Shown here piece by piece: positions 62,634 through 64,000 of a DNA stretch of 64,000 bases. Both the position numbers and the translations under genes were made by a program. Position 1 is the stretch's first letter; each line of letters starts with the position of its first letter. Source of the DNA: Pseudonocardia sediminis (GTDB lineage: Bacteria > Actinomycetota > Actinomycetes > Mycobacteriales > Pseudonocardiaceae); assembly GCF_004217185.1 (NCBI RefSeq), contig NZ_SHKL01000001.1:1696001-1760000 (forward strand), in the 5' to 3' direction. A model generated the notes under the pieces. It had not been told where the DNA came from. It saw only the letters and a program-made list of their open reading frames with translations, and searched no databases.

Positions 62634-64000
62634 TCAGGCCCGTAGGCGCAGTCCCTTCGGGGTGACCCGGAAGCCGGCCTCGGTGAGGACGTCGGCCAGG
62701 TCCGACCCGAGCGAGTTCTCCCCGTCCGCCCGCTCGACGGCGAGCGATCCGAGCCATCCCTCGTGCACGGCCCCGGCGAGGGCGTCGGCGCCGGCACGCA
62801 GGTCGTCGTGGTCGTCGGTGAACGACAGCAGCGACTTGCCGCCCCGCTCCACGTAGAGCGCCGGAGCGCCCTCGACCAGGACGACGAGCGCGCCCGCCTT
62901 GCGGCCCGGACGGTGCTTGACCTCGCCGATCTTGTCCGGCCACGGCAGCGCCGCGCCGTAGGGCTGCGCCGGGTCGGCGGCGGCGAGGACCACCCGGGTC
63001 CGGGACCGCCATGCCTCCTGCGGACTGCGTGCCGGCGCCCCGAACCCGGCACCGTCGTCGAACTCGTCGAAGCGGCCGTGACTGCCGCCGAACGGGCTCA
63101 CCCCGGCGAGGTCGTCGGGCACGTCGTCCGGGTCCACGCCGCCCCCGTCCGGGTCGAGAGAGTCCGGGTCGAGGGAGTCCGGGGACGCAGCGCCGGGGAC
63201 GACCGGACCGGTCGGGCCGCCCCGGCCACCGGAGCCGCTGCCCGCGGCGCTCGCGCGGGCCGACGGCCCGGCGGAGTCGGCCATCGCGCGGACCCGGTCG
63301 ATCGCGCCCGGCACCGCGAACTGCGCCGCGCCGAGCCCCTCCACGATGTAGCCGCGGCGGCAGCGGCCGGACTCCTCCATCGCACGTAGCACCCGGTACA
63401 CGGCGGCGAACCCGCCGGAGACCCTCTCGGTGCCCAGCGCACCCCGGGTCAGCACCCCGTGCCGTTCCAGGAACGCCTCGGCCTTGGCGTGCGCGCGCCG
63501 GGTCGCGTCCGGCTCCCGGACCACCGCGACCGACCAGCGCCCGCCGACCGACGGCGGACCGGTCCGGCTCGGCATCGACGGCCGACCCGCCCGCATCTGC
63601 GCATAGCGCCCCCGCGACGGACGGCGCGCGGTCTTGTGCGCACCACCGCCGCGCTTGCTCCCCGACGCCCCGAGCCGCGCACGCAGGGGTCCGAGCGTGT
63701 CGTTGGTCAGCGCACCGGCCCAGACCAGGTCCCAGATCGCGGCGACCATGTCCTCGTCGCCGGCCGAGGGCTCCTCCTGCTCGCGCAGGATCTGCCCGGC
63801 CCGGGTGGCGAGCTCGCGGAAGAACAGCGCGCCCCCACCGGTGGCGGCCTCGGACTCCGGATCGGTGAGCTGGTCGGGGTCCGACACCCCGAGGGCGGCC
63901 AGGACGGCGCGGTGGATCGGCGATCCGGCGGTGTCCAGGTCGGCCTCGGGCAGCAGGAGGTCGGCGACGTCGGCCGGGGCCAGCGCGAGCCAGCCGTCCT
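62634..64000 (-). CDS. lhr: Lhr-family ATP-dependent helicase, C-terminal part (partial)
   Basis: The minus-strand frame is open to the window edge; 455 C-terminal residues are visible and the helicase core lies outside. Segments such as FFRELATRAGQILREQEEPSAGDEDMVAAIWDLVWAGALTNDTLGPLRARL and the winged-helix-like EAFLERHGVLTRGALGTERVSGGFAAVYRVLRAMEESGRCRRGYIVEGLGAAQFAVPGA match the DUF (Lhr-core) C-terminal region of Lhr. An Asp/Gly/Ser-rich insert follows. Lhr is a 3'-5' DNA/RNA-DNA helicase in repair. The end has LYVERGGKSLL, typical of the family. Confidence 0.88.
   Translation of the reverse strand, partial: DGWLALAPADVADLLLPEADLDTAGSPIHRAVLAALGVSDPDQLTDPESEAATGGGALFFRELATRAGQILREQEEPSAGDEDMVAAIWDLVWAGALTNDTLGPLRARLGASGSKRGGGAHKTARRPSRGRYAQMRAGRPSMPSRTGPPSVGGRWSVAVVREPDATRRAHAKAEAFLERHGVLTRGALGTERVSGGFAAVYRVLRAMEESGRCRRGYIVEGLGAAQFAVPGAIDRVRAMADSAGPSARASAAGSGSGGRGGPTGPVVPGAASPDSLDPDSLDPDGGGVDPDDVPDDLAGVSPFGGSHGRFDEFDDGAGFGAPARSPQEAWRSRTRVVLAAADPAQPYGAALPWPDKIGEVKHRPGRKAGALVVLVEGAPALYVERGGKSLLSFTDDHDDLRAGADALAGAVHEGWLGSLAVERADGENSLGSDLADVLTEAGFRVTPKGLRLRA

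Noticed and set aside
61898-63052. Minus-strand frame across the REP-like repeats into lhr
   Set aside because: It is out of frame with lhr and consists of repeat-derived Arg/Ser/Pro-rich sequence.

Overview
The window is chromosomal DNA from a very high-G+C actinobacterium. The gene order in the left two thirds follows the core block known from Mycobacterium tuberculosis: infB, rbfA, nrnA, dinF-like MATE, truB, ribF, rpsO, pnp, pepR-like protease, dapB, thyX, dapA, rnj, ftsK, argA, pgsA, clgR, pspA. Together with GTG starts, many apparently leaderless promoters, and F420- and mycothiol-type enzyme families, this points to the Pseudonocardiales (Pseudonocardia-like). The genus is inferred, not proven.

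Region 1 (1-24776) is mostly information-processing core. It holds the infB tail, ylxP-like, rbfA, the nrnA DHH phosphoesterase, a methyltransferase and a MATE exporter, then a repeat-rich gap of about 540 bp. A C4-dicarboxylate module follows: a CitA/DcuS-type kinase, DctA, and a divergent OmpR-type regulator with a candidate direct-repeat operator. Next come truB, ribF, a small HTH protein, thpR, rpsO, pnp and an M16 protease, two membrane proteins, a hotdog thioesterase, dapB, a GNAT enzyme, a YcaQ/AlkZ-type glycosylase, a deazaflavin reductase, an RHH/HicB-like plus DUF4097 pair with its own palindromic promoter, and thyX.

Region 2 (24834-42973) begins with a Crp/Fnr regulator and an MHS-family transporter, then a TIGR03085-type protein, dapA and rnj. 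A complete IS481-family element sits exactly at the rnj stop codon, with a TCTAGC target duplication that also supplies the transposase stop codon. After it come ftsK, a YceI-domain protein, trmL, a VOC/AraC pair, divergent argA/rimO with face-to-face promoters, pgsA, the envelope-stress pair clgR-pspA, and nei.

Region 3 (43057-62633) looks accessory. It lies between nei and lhr, which are neighbours in M. tuberculosis. It carries a lipoprotein, a GT39-like glycosyltransferase, acetoacetyl-CoA synthetase, an L,D-transpeptidase, a DrrAB-type ABC exporter facing a large BTAD/NB-ARC regulator, a DoxX-like protein, and a MarR regulator divergent from a cytochrome P450 with an unusual I-helix. A probable catabolic unit follows: a Baeyer-Villiger monooxygenase divergent from a nitroreductase and an acyl-CoA ligase, then a TetR regulator. 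An ankyrin protein and about 850 bp of palindromic intergenic repeats close the region. The window ends inside lhr.

No tRNA, rRNA, CRISPR array, prophage or replication origin was recognised.
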